A stretch of 64,000 bases of DNA, taken from assembly GCF_014077005.1 (NCBI RefSeq), contig NZ_JACGVC010000053.1, positions 248,001-312,000 on the forward strand, read 5' to 3'. A program made the position numbers and the translations under genes. Under the pieces are notes generated by a model. That model had not been told where the DNA came from, made no database searches, and saw only the letters and a program-made list of their open reading frames with translations. Each line of letters starts with the position of its first letter. Position 1 is the stretch's first letter. Source of the DNA: Colwellia sp. MB3u-45 (GTDB lineage Bacteria > Pseudomonadota > Gammaproteobacteria > Enterobacterales > Alteromonadaceae). Positions 17,404 through 27,265 of this stretch are shown here, piece after piece.

Positions 17404-19451
17404 TGTTGCTATTTAATAAAATAAAAAACGATAATCTTATGACACATTGTAAAAAAATAAAGTTAATTATGGCCGCCTATTTATGCGTGTTATCAACTTT
17501 CTCGTGGGCGAACGAACTAACAGGGATCACTTATAACACTATTCAAAGTAATGAAATTGAATTGATATTTGAACTATCAGATAAAATTGTTGCGCCGCCA
17601 ACCGTAACGACGACAATGACACCGGCACAAGTGAGAATAACCTTCGATGCAGAGCAATTTAACCCTACGATAGCGACAACGCTGATTAAACATGCAGGGG
17701 TAAAAAATATTACTGTGCGAAAAATGGCCGGTAAAGTTGTTGCCGATGTTAATTTGCAGAAACTATCAATATTCGATGTTAGCCAAAAAGATAATACTTT
17801 TGCCCTAACTTTAAATACCGGTCAGGTAAATAAAGCGATAACACAGTTAATTCCGCTAGGACATGGTTTTATAAATCAGATCGATAATATTGATTTTAAA
17901 CGTGGTCAGCAAAATGAAGCACAACTTTTGGTTAAGCTTATCGACAGTAAGGTCGCTGTCGATGTCAGCGATAAATTAGGAAAACTTTATATTGAATTTC
18001 ACAATACTGAAATTCTTGAAGACTATATTTATAAATTAGATGTGACTGACTTTGGCACATTAGTTAACGGGATTGAAACCTTTAAAGAAGGACGCAATGC
18101 TCGTTTAGTCGTTGATATTGAAGGGCCGTTTGAATATAAACATCAGCAGTTTAATGATGTTTTTTCATTAACAATAAACCCTAAAGTGAAAGAAGATGGT
18201 TACCTAGGAGAAGAAGAAAACTTTAGTGGCAGGGCAATCTCATTAAATTTCCAAGATATTTCGGTGCGTACTGTATTACAAATTATTGCTGATTATAATG
18301 GCTTTAATTTAGTGACCAGTGACACTGTTGTTGGGAATATTACCTTGAGACTAGACGGTGTACCTTGGGATCAAGCGCTTGATATTATTTTAAAGGTCAA
18401 AGGCTTAGACAAGCGTATGCAAGGCAATATTCTTATGGTGGCGCCTAGTGATGAACTAGCTGCTCGAGAAGCCCGTGACTTGCTGGCCCAGCAACAAGTG
18501 CAAGAACTCGCACCATTATATTCTGAATACGTACAAGTTAACTACGCCAAAGCGGCTGAATTTGCGGCATTAATTAAAAATCAAGATAACAGCATTTTAT
18601 CTACGCGCGGCAGTGTTAGTGTTGATGAAAGAACCAATACTTTATTGCTCCGTGATACGGCTAAAAGTATTGAAGATATTAAACGTATGGTCTTGGTATT
18701 AGATATCCCTGTTCGCCAAGTTATCATTGAATCTCGTATGGTGACGGTAAAAGATAATATTAATGAAGAGTTGGGTATTCGCTGGGGCGTAACAGACTCT
18801 GATGGTGAGTCTTCAATCTCAGGCTCTTTAGCCGGTGCGGGCAGTAGCACTGTGCCGGATTTAAGTGACAGATTGAATGTAAACTTACCCGTCGCAAACC
18901 CGGCGGGCAGTATCGCCTTTCAGGTTGCGCGCTTGGCCGATGGCACCATTCTTGATCTTGAATTAAGTGCGATGGAAAAAGAAAACAAAGGTGAAATAAT
19001 TGCCAGTCCGCGCATTACTACGGCAAACCAAAAAGAAGCGTATATCGAGCAAGGTGTGGAAATTCCATACCAAGAAGCCGCATCGAGTGGCGCTACATCA
19101 ACACAATTTAAAAAAGCGGTATTAAGTTTAACCGTAACACCGCACATTACCCCTGATGATAGAATTATTTTGGACTTGGTGGTAACGCAAGATACGGTGT
19201 CTGATCTTTCAAATGGCACGGCTCCTGCTATCGACACACAAAGAATAGGTACGCAAGTTTTAGTTAATAATGGTGAAACCATCGTATTGGGTGGAATCTA
19301 TCAACAACAAATTATTAGTTCAGTATCAAAAGTACCTGTTTTGGGTGATATTCCCTATTTTGGTTGGATGTTTAGGAATAGCAGTAACTTTAATGAGAAA
19401 AAAGAACTGTTAATATTCGTTACACCACGCATAGTTACCGAAAGATTTTAA
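17403..19451 (+). CDS. pilQ: Type IV pilus secretin PilQ
   Basis: A 682-residue outer-membrane channel through which the pilus passes. After a signal peptide (cleavage near FSWA/NEL, about residue 37) come AMIN domains (peptidoglycan binding, about 40-260), a secretin STN/N0 domain (ISLNFQDISVRTVLQIIADYNGFNLV, about 280-345), an N1 domain (about 375-440) and the C-terminal secretin domain (about 450-680). The secretin domain contains VIIESRMVTV and the signature VPVLGDIPYFGWMFR. It is the last gene of the pil operon; aroK follows after 144 bp with its own likely promoter. Confidence 0.97.
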   Translation: MLLFNKIKNDNLMTHCKKIKLIMAAYLCVLSTFSWANELTGITYNTIQSNEIELIFELSDKIVAPPTVTTTMTPAQVRITFDAEQFNPTIATTLIKHAGVKNITVRKMAGKVVADVNLQKLSIFDVSQKDNTFALTLNTGQVNKAITQLIPLGHGFINQIDNIDFKRGQQNEAQLLVKLIDSKVAVDVSDKLGKLYIEFHNTEILEDYIYKLDVTDFGTLVNGIETFKEGRNARLVVDIEGPFEYKHQQFNDVFSLTINPKVKEDGYLGEEENFSGRAISLNFQDISVRTVLQIIADYNGFNLVTSDTVVGNITLRLDGVPWDQALDIILKVKGLDKRMQGNILMVAPSDELAAREARDLLAQQQVQELAPLYSEYVQVNYAKAAEFAALIKNQDNSILSTRGSVSVDERTNTLLLRDTAKSIEDIKRMVLVLDIPVRQVIIESRMVTVKDNINEELGIRWGVTDSDGESSISGSLAGAGSSTVPDLSDRLNVNLPVANPAGSIAFQVARLADGTILDLELSAMEKENKGEIIASPRITTANQKEAYIEQGVEIPYQEAASSGATSTQFKKAVLSLTVTPHITPDDRIILDLVVTQDTVSDLSNGTAPAIDTQRIGTQVLVNNGETIVLGGIYQQQIISSVSKVPVLGDIPYFGWMFRNSSNFNEKKELLIFVTPRIVTERF

Positions 19452-19490
19452 GTTAATTTGCATGTAAGTTGGTGTTTTCATCTTACATGC

Positions 19491-19520
19491 TTGCAATTTG
19501 TACCCAACAATTGCGATAAT
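19491..19520 (+). promoter_or_regulatory. Probable sigma-70 promoter for aroK
   Basis: TTGCAA (19491-19496), an 18-bp spacer and GATAAT (19515-19520), followed by a GC-rich start region. Just upstream is a hairpin gcatgtaag/cttacatgc (19460-19490) that may end or stabilise pilQ mRNA. Just downstream is a gagaga/tctctc hairpin (19539-19553) in the leader. Confidence 0.5.
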
Positions 19521-19595
19521 TGCGCCCTTGAAATTTTCGAGAGAGGTTCTCTCTTACCTGTTCACGTAATAAATAAACGAGTATTAATTAATCTA

Positions 19596-20114
19596 ATGGC
19601 AGAAAAACGTAATATTTTCCTTGTAGGCCCAATGGGCGCAGGCAAAAGCACCATTGGTAGAGAATTAGCGGATAAGCTACATCTAGAGTTTTTTGATTCC
19701 GATCAAGAGATCGAACGTCGTACTGGTGCAGATATCGCGTGGGTTTTTGATCTTGAAGGCGAAGAAGGTTTTCGACTAAGAGAAGAGTCAGTTATTGAAG
19801 ACTTAAGTGAAAAACAAGGAATTGTTTTGGCTACTGGCGGTGGATCTGTGATCAGCGCTCAAGTACGTAATCACTTATCAGCACGCGGCATTGTAGTTTA
19901 TCTAGAAACAACGATAGATAAGCAAGTCGCTCGCACTCAAAGAGACCGACGTCGTCCGCTACTACAAACTGATGAAGAACCTAGAACAGTACTTGAAAAC
20001 TTAGCGATAGAACGTAATCCGTTATATGAAGAAATTGCCGATGTTATCGTGCAGACGGATGACCAAAGTGCGAAAGTTGTTGCAAGTAAAATAGTTGAAC
20101 GCTTGGACTTTTAA
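19596..20114 (+). CDS. aroK: Shikimate kinase I
   Basis: ATP-dependent phosphorylation of shikimate to shikimate 3-phosphate in aromatic amino acid synthesis. An upstream-extended frame exists, but the ATG at 19596 gives [21 protein letters not shown], which matches E. coli AroK from its first residue and gives 172 residues. Motifs seen are Walker [10 protein letters not shown], the shikimate-binding D in [24 protein letters not shown] [21 protein letters not shown] and the lid [11 protein letters not shown]. It forms the conserved aroK-aroB-damX-dam group; aroB starts 11 bp later. Confidence 0.98.
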   Translation: MAEKRNIFLVGPMGAGKSTIGRELADKLHLEFFDSDQEIERRTGADIAWVFDLEGEEGFRLREESVIEDLSEKQGIVLATGGGSVISAQVRNHLSARGIVVYLETTIDKQVARTQRDRRRPLLQTDEEPRTVLENLAIERNPLYEEIADVIVQTDDQSAKVVASKIVERLDF

Positions 20115-20125
20115 ACGACATAATT

Positions 20126-21190
20126 ATGACCACACTTCAGGTTAAACTCGGTAAGCGCAGTTATCCAATCTATATAGACAGCGGACTATTAGCAAATAGT
20201 GAACTGCTGTCTAGTCACATCCGCAGTAAGCGTGTTTGCATTGTCAGTAATGATATCGTTGCACCCCTTTATATTGAGCAAATTAAACATAGCCTTAGGG
20301 ATTTTGACCTTGATGAAGTGATATTACCTGATGGTGAAGCTCAGAAAAGCTTAGCGAATTTTGAACGGATAATGTCACATCTGCTAGCAGGTAATCACGG
20401 TAGAGACACGACCTTAATTGCGTTAGGCGGTGGAGTTATTGGCGATATCACGGGTTTTGCCGCGGCGTGTTATCAGCGCGGTATTGATTTTATTCAAATC
20501 CCTACTACAGTGTTGTCTCAAGTTGACTCCTCAGTTGGCGGAAAAACAGCCGTTAATCACCCTTTAGGTAAAAATATGATAGGCGCGTTCTATCAACCTA
20601 AAGCGGTATTTATTGACCTAGCAAGCTTAGCAACTTTACCGATTAGAGAATTTAATGCCGGTATGGCTGAAGTTATTAAGTACGGTATATTAGGTGATGG
20701 TGATTTTTTTACTTGGCTTGAACAGCATATTGATGCAATAAAAGCCGGTGAAAATAAGATTTTAATGCAGATGATTGAACGTTGCTGTCAATGCAAAGCG
20801 AATATTGTTGCTGAAGATGAAACAGAAACCGGTGTGCGTGCTTTATTAAACTTAGGACATACCTTTGGCCACGCTATTGAAGCTGACCAAGGTTATGGTA
20901 ATTGGTTACATGGTGAAGCTGTTGCTACTGGCATGGTACTTGCTGCTAAGTTATCAGTAACAATGAATTTGCTTGAAGTGTCAGATCTTCGTCGTATTGA
21001 AACTTTGCTGTCTGCTTTTGATTTACCGTTAATTGCGCCAGAAAATATGGGTTTTGATGAATTTATTTGTCATATGCGTCGTGATAAAAAGAACTTAGCT
21101 GGAAAGCTACGTTTTATTCTTCCAACAGCTATTGGCCAATCTGAAATTAATGACGATGTTAGTGAGGAACACCTTCAACAAATTCTGTAA
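20126..21190 (+). CDS. aroB: 3-dehydroquinate synthase
   Basis: A 354-residue NAD- and metal-dependent enzyme that converts DAHP to 3-dehydroquinate, the second step of the shikimate pathway. Visible family motifs are [44 protein letters not shown] (split here as the active-site region), and the metal ligands in [11 protein letters not shown] and [11 protein letters not shown]. Length is standard. It lies between aroK and damX with short gaps, consistent with one transcript. Confidence 0.98.
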   Translation: MTTLQVKLGKRSYPIYIDSGLLANSELLSSHIRSKRVCIVSNDIVAPLYIEQIKHSLRDFDLDEVILPDGEAQKSLANFERIMSHLLAGNHGRDTTLIALGGGVIGDITGFAAACYQRGIDFIQIPTTVLSQVDSSVGGKTAVNHPLGKNMIGAFYQPKAVFIDLASLATLPIREFNAGMAEVIKYGILGDGDFFTWLEQHIDAIKAGENKILMQMIERCCQCKANIVAEDETETGVRALLNLGHTFGHAIEADQGYGNWLHGEAVATGMVLAAKLSVTMNLLEVSDLRRIETLLSAFDLPLIAPENMGFDEFICHMRRDKKNLAGKLRFILPTAIGQSEINDDVSEEHLQQIL

Positions 21191-21212
21191 TTTTATTCAG
21201 AATAGGTGAAGC

Positions 21213-22568
21213 ATGTCAGCGTTAATGAAAAATATTGGCCTATCTAATGATAACACCAGTGTCACTAAAATTAGTGCCCATGCCCGCATAGACTATATTC
21301 TACGTTTTTCAAAACAAGCTATTTTAGTTATCGACGAAAGCGTTGAACAAAGCGCGCCCAGTGCTAGCCAGTTTTTAGCCAGTTTACCCGAGCAGCATAA
21401 TGCTGCCTATATCTCACTTGCTGCACAGTTTAATAATATTCAAATTCGTTGTCGTATAATCGAGCAGTTATATACCGGTGAGTTATTTGATCCAGAAATA
21501 TCCTTAGCGGTTAGTGTGATTAATTTAGCTAAAAAATCACCGCAGGGCATTAGTATTGTGCTCGACAGTGCTCAGCACTTATCATTACAGATATTTCATG
21601 AACTGTCACAATTAGCCGCTATCGCTAAAAAAGCCAATTTGGTGGTTAACATTGTGATGTTTGGCTCAGTACAAGCGGGTAAAACTGTGGCGAATAATAA
21701 AAGTTTATTTGACAATAAACTGACATTATTATCGGCACAATCGGGCCAACTTCTGTCAACCACATCAGCAATATTTAAAAATACTCAGCCAAAATGGCAG
21801 TTTATTAATCAAAATAAAGGGTTAATTAGCGCATTGGTTTTTTTATTAGGCCTTGGCGTCTTGGTTATTAATTTATTGCAATTAGATAGTTTTAATTTTT
21901 CGAAATTAATCAGCGCTAATAAACAAGCAGAAATATCATTAACTGAAGTATTAGCAAAACCACAAACTATGGTGTTAGCCATTAATCGTGAGAATAAAGC
22001 TGAGGTTGCTGGGCCAACCACTGAAACTAAAATCGAAAACACTAAGCTTGCTGCCAGACCTAAAGACATTTACTCGTCGTTAATTAATCCATTGTCAGTA
22101 TTGCCAATAAAAATGCCGAGTTTACCGGCCTCACCTGCTGAGGTTATGTCAGCGATCACAGCAGAAAGTATGAATAGTGCAAAAGCCAATGGTGCAGTGC
22201 TTAAACCTTCAGCGAGTCGGCGTAAACTACAAGCGATAATTGCGCAGAATAAGCGAGCGAATCAAGTTAGCGTTAACAATGACTACTACAGTAATCACCT
22301 TGGCTATGTTATTCAATTTGCCGCTTATAGCGATTTAACATTGCCAAAATCATTACTTGAAGACTTAACAAGGATTGACTACCAAGTTTATCAGCGTTTA
22401 TTAAATAATAAACCGTCAGTGGTTATCACCAGCTTAGCCTATGCAGAAAAATCAGCAGCACTATCTGCCTTAGCCGCTTTACCAAAATCGTTATTAGCAC
22501 GGCAACCCTGGATAAAGCCAGTTACGGTTATTAATAACGAAATCAATGCATTTCTGCTCTCCCAATAA
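21213..22568 (+). CDS. damX: DamX-like cell-division protein with SPOR domain
   Basis: A 451-residue protein assigned from position (between aroB and dam) and architecture. The N-terminal 200 residues resemble a degenerate AAA-type ATPase fold without a recognisable Walker A box. One TM segment follows at about 203-221 (LISALVFLLGLGVLVINLL). A long, low-complexity periplasmic linker leads to a C-terminal SPOR-like domain (about 365-451, beginning YVIQFAAYSDL) that would bind denuded septal glycan. In E. coli DamX is a septal-ring protein of non-essential function. The poor conservation of the N-terminus is usual for this family. Confidence 0.88.
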   Translation: MSALMKNIGLSNDNTSVTKISAHARIDYILRFSKQAILVIDESVEQSAPSASQFLASLPEQHNAAYISLAAQFNNIQIRCRIIEQLYTGELFDPEISLAVSVINLAKKSPQGISIVLDSAQHLSLQIFHELSQLAAIAKKANLVVNIVMFGSVQAGKTVANNKSLFDNKLTLLSAQSGQLLSTTSAIFKNTQPKWQFINQNKGLISALVFLLGLGVLVINLLQLDSFNFSKLISANKQAEISLTEVLAKPQTMVLAINRENKAEVAGPTTETKIENTKLAARPKDIYSSLINPLSVLPIKMPSLPASPAEVMSAITAESMNSAKANGAVLKPSASRRKLQAIIAQNKRANQVSVNNDYYSNHLGYVIQFAAYSDLTLPKSLLEDLTRIDYQVYQRLLNNKPSVVITSLAYAEKSAALSALAALPKSLLARQPWIKPVTVINNEINAFLLSQ

Positions 22569-22647
22569 AGGTTAATTCAGGATACAATCCCCGCTTACTT
22601 TTCAGATGCTAAGTATCTGTTGCTAAATTTTTGGATTTGTAGGTGCT

Positions 22648-23463
22648 ATGAAGAAAAAACATCGAGCTTTTTTAAAATGGGCGGGTGGTAAATACGCGCT
22701 TACCGATGTCATAAATTCTATGTTACCAAAAGGAAATCGTCTGATTGAACCTTTTGTTGGCGCCGGCTCTGTGTTTCTAAATAGTGATTATGACGAATAC
22801 TTACTCAATGATATAAATCAAGACCTGATCAATTTATACCGTATCGTGCAGCGAACACCTGATAAATTTATCGCCGATGCTCGCCGATTGTTTTCACCTG
22901 AAAATAATCAGGCAGAAAGCTACTATCAGCTGCGAAAAGACTTTAATGCCAGCTCAGACCCTTATTTTAGATCGCTAGTGTTTCTCTACATGAATCGTCA
23001 TGGCTATAATGGCTTATGTCGATACAATAAATCTGGTGGTTATAATGTTCCTTTTGGGCAATATAAGCGCCCGTATTTTCCTGAAGCTGAACTGCACTAT
23101 TTCGCAGAGAAAGCGGCCAAAGCGATTTTTATTTGTGACGGTTATCGACAAACCTTTGCGCATGCGAAGTCCGGTGATGTTATTTATTGCGATCCTCCTT
23201 ACGTACCCTTAAGTAAAACCGCGAGCTTTACCAGTTATTCAGGTAACGGCTTTGGGCTAGATGAACAAGCTGATTTAGCCAATGCGGTAGAAGAAGTGAC
23301 CAAAAATCGTAAAATATCAGTATTGATCAGTAATCACGATACTATCTGGACACGAAAAATATATCAGCATGCGAAAAAACATCACTCAATAGAAGTGTCA
23401 CGAACGATTAGTCAAAAAGGTAATGCACGCAATAAAGTGTTTGAGTTACTCGCGCTTTATTAA
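22648..23463 (+). CDS. dam: DNA adenine methyltransferase (GATC-specific)
   Basis: A 271-residue N6-adenine methylase. It starts RAFLKWAGGKYAL, followed by the AdoMet motif LIEPFVGAGSVFLN (motif I) and the catalytic CDPPYVPLS (motif IV, DPPY), in the alpha-class order. Length and start match E. coli Dam. It would methylate GATC for mismatch repair, replication timing and gene regulation. It is the last gene of the aroK-aroB-damX-dam group. rpe, gph and trpS, which follow in E. coli, are not present here. Confidence 0.97.
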   Translation: MKKKHRAFLKWAGGKYALTDVINSMLPKGNRLIEPFVGAGSVFLNSDYDEYLLNDINQDLINLYRIVQRTPDKFIADARRLFSPENNQAESYYQLRKDFNASSDPYFRSLVFLYMNRHGYNGLCRYNKSGGYNVPFGQYKRPYFPEAELHYFAEKAAKAIFICDGYRQTFAHAKSGDVIYCDPPYVPLSKTASFTSYSGNGFGLDEQADLANAVEEVTKNRKISVLISNHDTIWTRKIYQHAKKHHSIEVSRTISQKGNARNKVFELLALY

Positions 23464-23644
23464 ATAACGCCAACTCACAAATCAATGGCTTATATCATCT
23501 TGATGAAAGTGGATAACCCAAAGTCAGCAAGCGATGGGGGTAATACCATCTGGTTGTAAGATTGAGCTAGCATCATTGAGTTTTGCGTGACTTATGGCTT
23601 TACTTAAGATTTTAGTCGAATTCAGTGGTGTGATACTAAAAATA

Positions 23645-23836
23645 TTAGCTGGGTAAAACGAAACTTACAATGGTAACTAAGGCCGCTATAAATAACACCA
23701 CAGCAATTAAACCCGCAATAATGAAATGACTAAATTTGCCATGAGTAAAGTCTCGCTCTCTATTTTTATCACTTTGCACACCAAAAAATGCTGCGCCAAC
23801 ACTTTTGAGGGTTTCTTTAAAGTTACTTGAGGCCAT
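23645..23836 (-). CDS. DUF2970 small membrane protein
   Basis: A 63-residue protein taken from the ATG at 23836, which has AAGGA 5 bp upstream; a longer frame to 23863 lacks such a site. The N-terminal motif FKETLKSVGAAFFGVQSDKNRERDF, then a single C-terminal TM segment (HFIIAGLIAVVLFIAALVTIVSFVL), is the DUF2970 pattern common in gammaproteobacteria. Function is unknown. It is convergent with dam. Confidence 0.87.
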   Translation of the reverse strand: MASSNFKETLKSVGAAFFGVQSDKNRERDFTHGKFSHFIIAGLIAVVLFIAALVTIVSFVLPS

Positions 23837-24257
23837 CATTATCCTTAATTGCCAATGCGGCAAATTTGTATATTAGTGTAAAGTTTAGTCAGTATGTTCT
23901 AATGCACAGTGTCATTCAAGTGTAGCTAATGTAACCGTATTTTGTCAGGCTCCATCTCACCGGGCACTTTAGTATTGACATTTTAATTAATCTGTTCAAT
24001 GTTAAGCATAATTATCGATTGTTAACGAACCTGATTGAGCGCTCAAGCATGGGTTGAAAAATTGCATTTTTTTAGCATGTCATTAATCGCATGCATATAT
24101 TCACTATGTAGTGAGCACAATAGTGATCTACCCTAAGCACAAAAGGCATAAAATATAGCTTAATACTTATACACTTTGTTTGTTCTGGGCTAGCTAATTA
24201 AGCGTTAGGACGACGGCACTATCATTTTAATAGCTACTACTTATACGAATGGAACTC
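23837..24257. other. Intergenic region, no gene seen
   Basis: About 420 bp between two divergent genes. It is AT-rich and should hold the promoters for both. The only structure noted is a perfect 12-bp palindrome ttgagcgctcaa at 24035-24046, a possible dimeric regulator site. No RNA gene or ORF is supported. Confidence 0.5.
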
Positions 24258-25706
24258 ATGTTGAAAAATTTCTCTGGTGATACTAAGTTTACTACTAAGG
24301 TCAAAGTTTTATTAACTAAAATTTACGGACCTAGTCCTTTAAAAGATTCTGTTTTGGAAAGGGCTATAGCATTTTACGATCTAGAGTTGCTCTCTCAAGG
24401 CGAAGTTAAGAGCCTTAACAATGAAATAGCCAAGTTAGTACAAATTGATAGTGATAAAAGTAACAGGAAACTTTTAAAGCTTGAACGTGAGCAGCAGAAA
24501 AACTTAACAATGTTAAGCGCAGAGCGCAATGAACGCGCTCAACATTTGCAGCGTATTTGTCGAGATATCTTAGAACTTTGTGAAGGTGAAAGTTTGGCTG
24601 AAACTAAGCGAAAATCAGCAGAGCTATTAGGCACTATGCAGTTATTATTGCCGACCGAAGGCAGTAAAGTGGCAGTTGAAAACGAACGCAGTAAACCTTT
24701 GTATAGAGCTGTACTGGCTTTAAGGTTACTAGATCAAATCTGTTTAAAAAATTTTTCATCCGAAGACACTTTAGTGCAAGAATTAATGGCACTTGTCGCT
24801 TTTGATTTTAACGAATTAAGTAGTGGCAGTGCAGAGGCCTTACGTCAATTTAAAGATCTTGTGAAAATACCTGTGTTAATGGCCGCTATATTACAAGATA
24901 TTGGCCATTATCATCCTAATGCACAGAAGATTATACAAGGTGTTAATGGCAAACTAGACTGTTTTCGCACTTTAGAGCTTGAAGAGCGGAAAGCCTTATT
25001 GCAGATTAATTATCGTGAAACTATAAATTATCTTCTCAATGGTATTGGTGTGGTAAATTATCTAGGTGACTCTGTAGCTGAAAGAGAGGCCTTTGATAGT
25101 ACACAAACTCAGACCTTGTGCTTTGTTAAGCAGCTTATAATGAGTAGTTTCCAGCCGAAGTTAGGTGTGGGCAACATATTAAAAATACCGCAAATATATA
25201 CCGGTATTGTCTTATCAACTAAAAACAACTACAACTACAAATTATTACCGAGAGTATACCAAGCCTTATATAAGAACGCTGAAGCAGGCCGTTGTAGTCG
25301 CCAGGTTGTTGATGCCTTATATCAAATCACTGGCGATTTTCCACAAGGGTTTGGGGTAATTTACATCCCGAATGATATTGACCAGGGCGTGCGCTATGAA
25401 TATGCGATAGTCACTCAGCTCTACCCTGAAAAACCTAATGAACCTAAATGCCGTATAGCATCAAGACAATTGACCTTCATTGGCCACGGGCATGACTTGG
25501 TCGTAAAAAAAAGCAATAATTTATACTTTGTAGAAACAGCACAAGAGTGCTCCAATATAAGCAAAGCAAGATTAGATGAAATTCTACCTTTATTGTCATC
25601 AAATTATCTTGAACGTAAGGAACGCGATTTATTGCCGCGTTGTTGGCAACCAGGGGAGTACTTTTTGAACATAGGTAACCAAAAGCTCTGGAGTCGAGCC
25701 CGCTAA
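24258..25706 (+). CDS. Degenerate HD-GYP-like protein
   Basis: An approximately 482-residue cytoplasmic protein. ATG 24258 is preferred to ATG 24249 because GGAA precedes it. The N-terminal 150 residues are helical with a lysine/glutamate-rich coiled coil (about 55-100). The middle (about 205-260) reads AAILQDIGHYHPNAQKII followed by ERKALLQINYRETINYLL. This follows the HD-GYP pattern (HDIGK...P, then EER..L..HY..T), but the His of the HD pair is Gln and no GYP motif is visible. The end (DFPQGFGVIYIP, then YEYAIVTQLYPEKPNEPKCR) resembles the beta-rich tail of HD-GYP phosphodiesterases. It may be a catalytically dead c-di-GMP sensor or scaffold. Assignment is by eye. Confidence 0.6.
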   Translation: MLKNFSGDTKFTTKVKVLLTKIYGPSPLKDSVLERAIAFYDLELLSQGEVKSLNNEIAKLVQIDSDKSNRKLLKLEREQQKNLTMLSAERNERAQHLQRICRDILELCEGESLAETKRKSAELLGTMQLLLPTEGSKVAVENERSKPLYRAVLALRLLDQICLKNFSSEDTLVQELMALVAFDFNELSSGSAEALRQFKDLVKIPVLMAAILQDIGHYHPNAQKIIQGVNGKLDCFRTLELEERKALLQINYRETINYLLNGIGVVNYLGDSVAEREAFDSTQTQTLCFVKQLIMSSFQPKLGVGNILKIPQIYTGIVLSTKNNYNYKLLPRVYQALYKNAEAGRCSRQVVDALYQITGDFPQGFGVIYIPNDIDQGVRYEYAIVTQLYPEKPNEPKCRIASRQLTFIGHGHDLVVKKSNNLYFVETAQECSNISKARLDEILPLLSSNYLERKERDLLPRCWQPGEYFLNIGNQKLWSRAR

Positions 25707-25790
25707 GCATAAATAGGGTATAGATTAGCGGGTAAGCTTAATTTTATTCTGCCAACTGCTTTGTGCTTGACTGACTAAAAGTACTAAAAA

Positions 25791-26951
25791 TTAAAAACAA
25801 TAATGATGAATGAGTTTAGTCAGTAATAGCTCAGTTTTTGTAATTTCACTATGGGCTAAATACTCATTAGGTTGATGTGCCTGATCAATCGAGCCTGGGC
25901 CCATAACAATAGTTTGGCAACCCAATTGTTGAATAAATGGTGCTTCTGTTGCGTAATTTACCGCACAACAATGATGACCAGAAAGTTTTTCGGCGGTATG
26001 CACTAATTCACTTTCAGGGGTTTGCTGAAAACTCGGTGAACTAGGGTCAAGCTCGTCTATGCTGAGTCGACCAGGATATTTTTCCGCAATGGGCTGCAAG
26101 GCCTTTGCTAACCAAGCCACTAGCTCTTCATCTTTCATACCGGGTAAAGAGCGCATATCAATATCAAGTTCACAATGGCCACAAATTCTATTCGCATTGT
26201 CACCGCCTCTAATAGCCCCTAAATTTAGCGTAGGTGTTTGAACATCAAAAGCTTCATTTTGATAGCTTAGGCTGAGTTTTTCTCTGAGTTTGAATAATTC
26301 ATTCATCACTTGATGCATTATTTCAATCGCATTAACGCCGCTTGCCGGTTTACTTGAATGTCCAGCCTGACCTTTAATGCTAATTTTATGAGACATATGA
26401 CCTTTGTGCATTACCACAGGCACTAAATTTGTCGGCTCACCTATAATGGCAACGTCAGGTTTTATTATTCCACTGTTAGCAAAAAATCGCGCGCCAGCCA
26501 TGGTGGTTTCTTCGTCGGCAGTGGCTAAAACGTATAATGGCTTGTTTAATGTTTTAAGGTCAATATGTTGGCAAACTTGCAAAATAAAGGCAAAAAAACC
26601 TTTCATGTCGCAGCTACCAAGGCCAAAAAGTTTATTATCGTTATCGGTGATTTTTAACGGATCGGATAACCAGCTATTTTCATCAAAAGGTACAGTGTCG
26701 CTGTGGCCTGCAAGTAATAAACCCCCTGTGCCTGTGCCTAATTTAGCCAACATATTAAACTTACCTTTAGCCTGTGGAACCGCTTGAATAGTGACAGTAA
26801 AGCCTAAGGTTTCAAACCAAGCTGACAGTAAATTTATTACCCCTTCATTACTTTGATCCCAGCTCGCCTGCGAAGAACTAATACTGGGTTGTGCTATTAA
26901 TTGGCTAATGGCCTGGGTAAAGTTGGGGAGTTTTTTATTGAGCTTTTTCAT
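25791..26951 (-). CDS. argE: Acetylornithine deacetylase
   Basis: A 386-residue M20-family metallohydrolase that releases acetate from N-acetylornithine to give ornithine. Metal-binding and catalytic segments are visible: LLAGHSDTVPFD (His, Asp), GLGSCDMKGFFAF (bridging Asp), TADEETTMAGAR (catalytic Glu), IGEPTNLVPV and a C-terminal His in QAHQPNEYL. The dimerisation domain includes GQAGHSSKPASGVNAIE. It is divergent from the argC operon, as in E. coli argE/argCBH. Confidence 0.97.
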   Translation of the reverse strand: MKKLNKKLPNFTQAISQLIAQPSISSSQASWDQSNEGVINLLSAWFETLGFTVTIQAVPQAKGKFNMLAKLGTGTGGLLLAGHSDTVPFDENSWLSDPLKITDNDNKLFGLGSCDMKGFFAFILQVCQHIDLKTLNKPLYVLATADEETTMAGARFFANSGIIKPDVAIIGEPTNLVPVVMHKGHMSHKISIKGQAGHSSKPASGVNAIEIMHQVMNELFKLREKLSLSYQNEAFDVQTPTLNLGAIRGGDNANRICGHCELDIDMRSLPGMKDEELVAWLAKALQPIAEKYPGRLSIDELDPSSPSFQQTPESELVHTAEKLSGHHCCAVNYATEAPFIQQLGCQTIVMGPGSIDQAHQPNEYLAHSEITKTELLLTKLIHHYCF

Positions 26952-27265
26952 GATATTTAAGCACCTAAAATTATTTACTGGGTAATTATGCTAATTTGTT
27001 GCATAACTATTTATATGGTGGTATTTTAGCAACTTAATGTAAAGAGCCTAATTTAACCACACTATGAAAATGTTTATAATGTATTCAACTAAGCCAAGAC
27101 ACTAGTGTCAAATATTAGTTTTGGTCAGTCTTGATTCTCTAGATAGTGATATGTTTTTGGTCATAAAGCGAGAGAATAATTGCTTAAAGTTGAATAGAAT
27201 TGCAAAATTTACAGGTAAATAGTACCGTGAGTTTTAGTTTCTAATCGTAAAAAAATGGTAAGTAA
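26952..27265. promoter_or_regulatory. argE-argC divergent control region
   Basis: This 314-bp non-coding gap must contain both arg promoters. Two partial ARG-box-like sequences are seen: around 27072-27090 (right half gtattcaact) and around 27188-27206 (agttgaatagaattgc, with a one-base shorter centre). Neither is a convincing full ArgR site, and they are not in the usual tandem spacing. Regulation by ArgR is expected from the pathway, but the operators are only tentative. Confidence 0.35.

Noticed and set aside
24035..24046. 12-bp palindrome ttgagcgctcaa as an operator
   Set aside because: Too short and isolated to claim a site; kept only as a note in the intergenic entry.
27072..27206. Paired ARG boxes between argE and argC
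   Set aside because: Only half sites match and they are over 100 bp apart instead of a tandem pair, so they are mentioned only as tentative within the control region.
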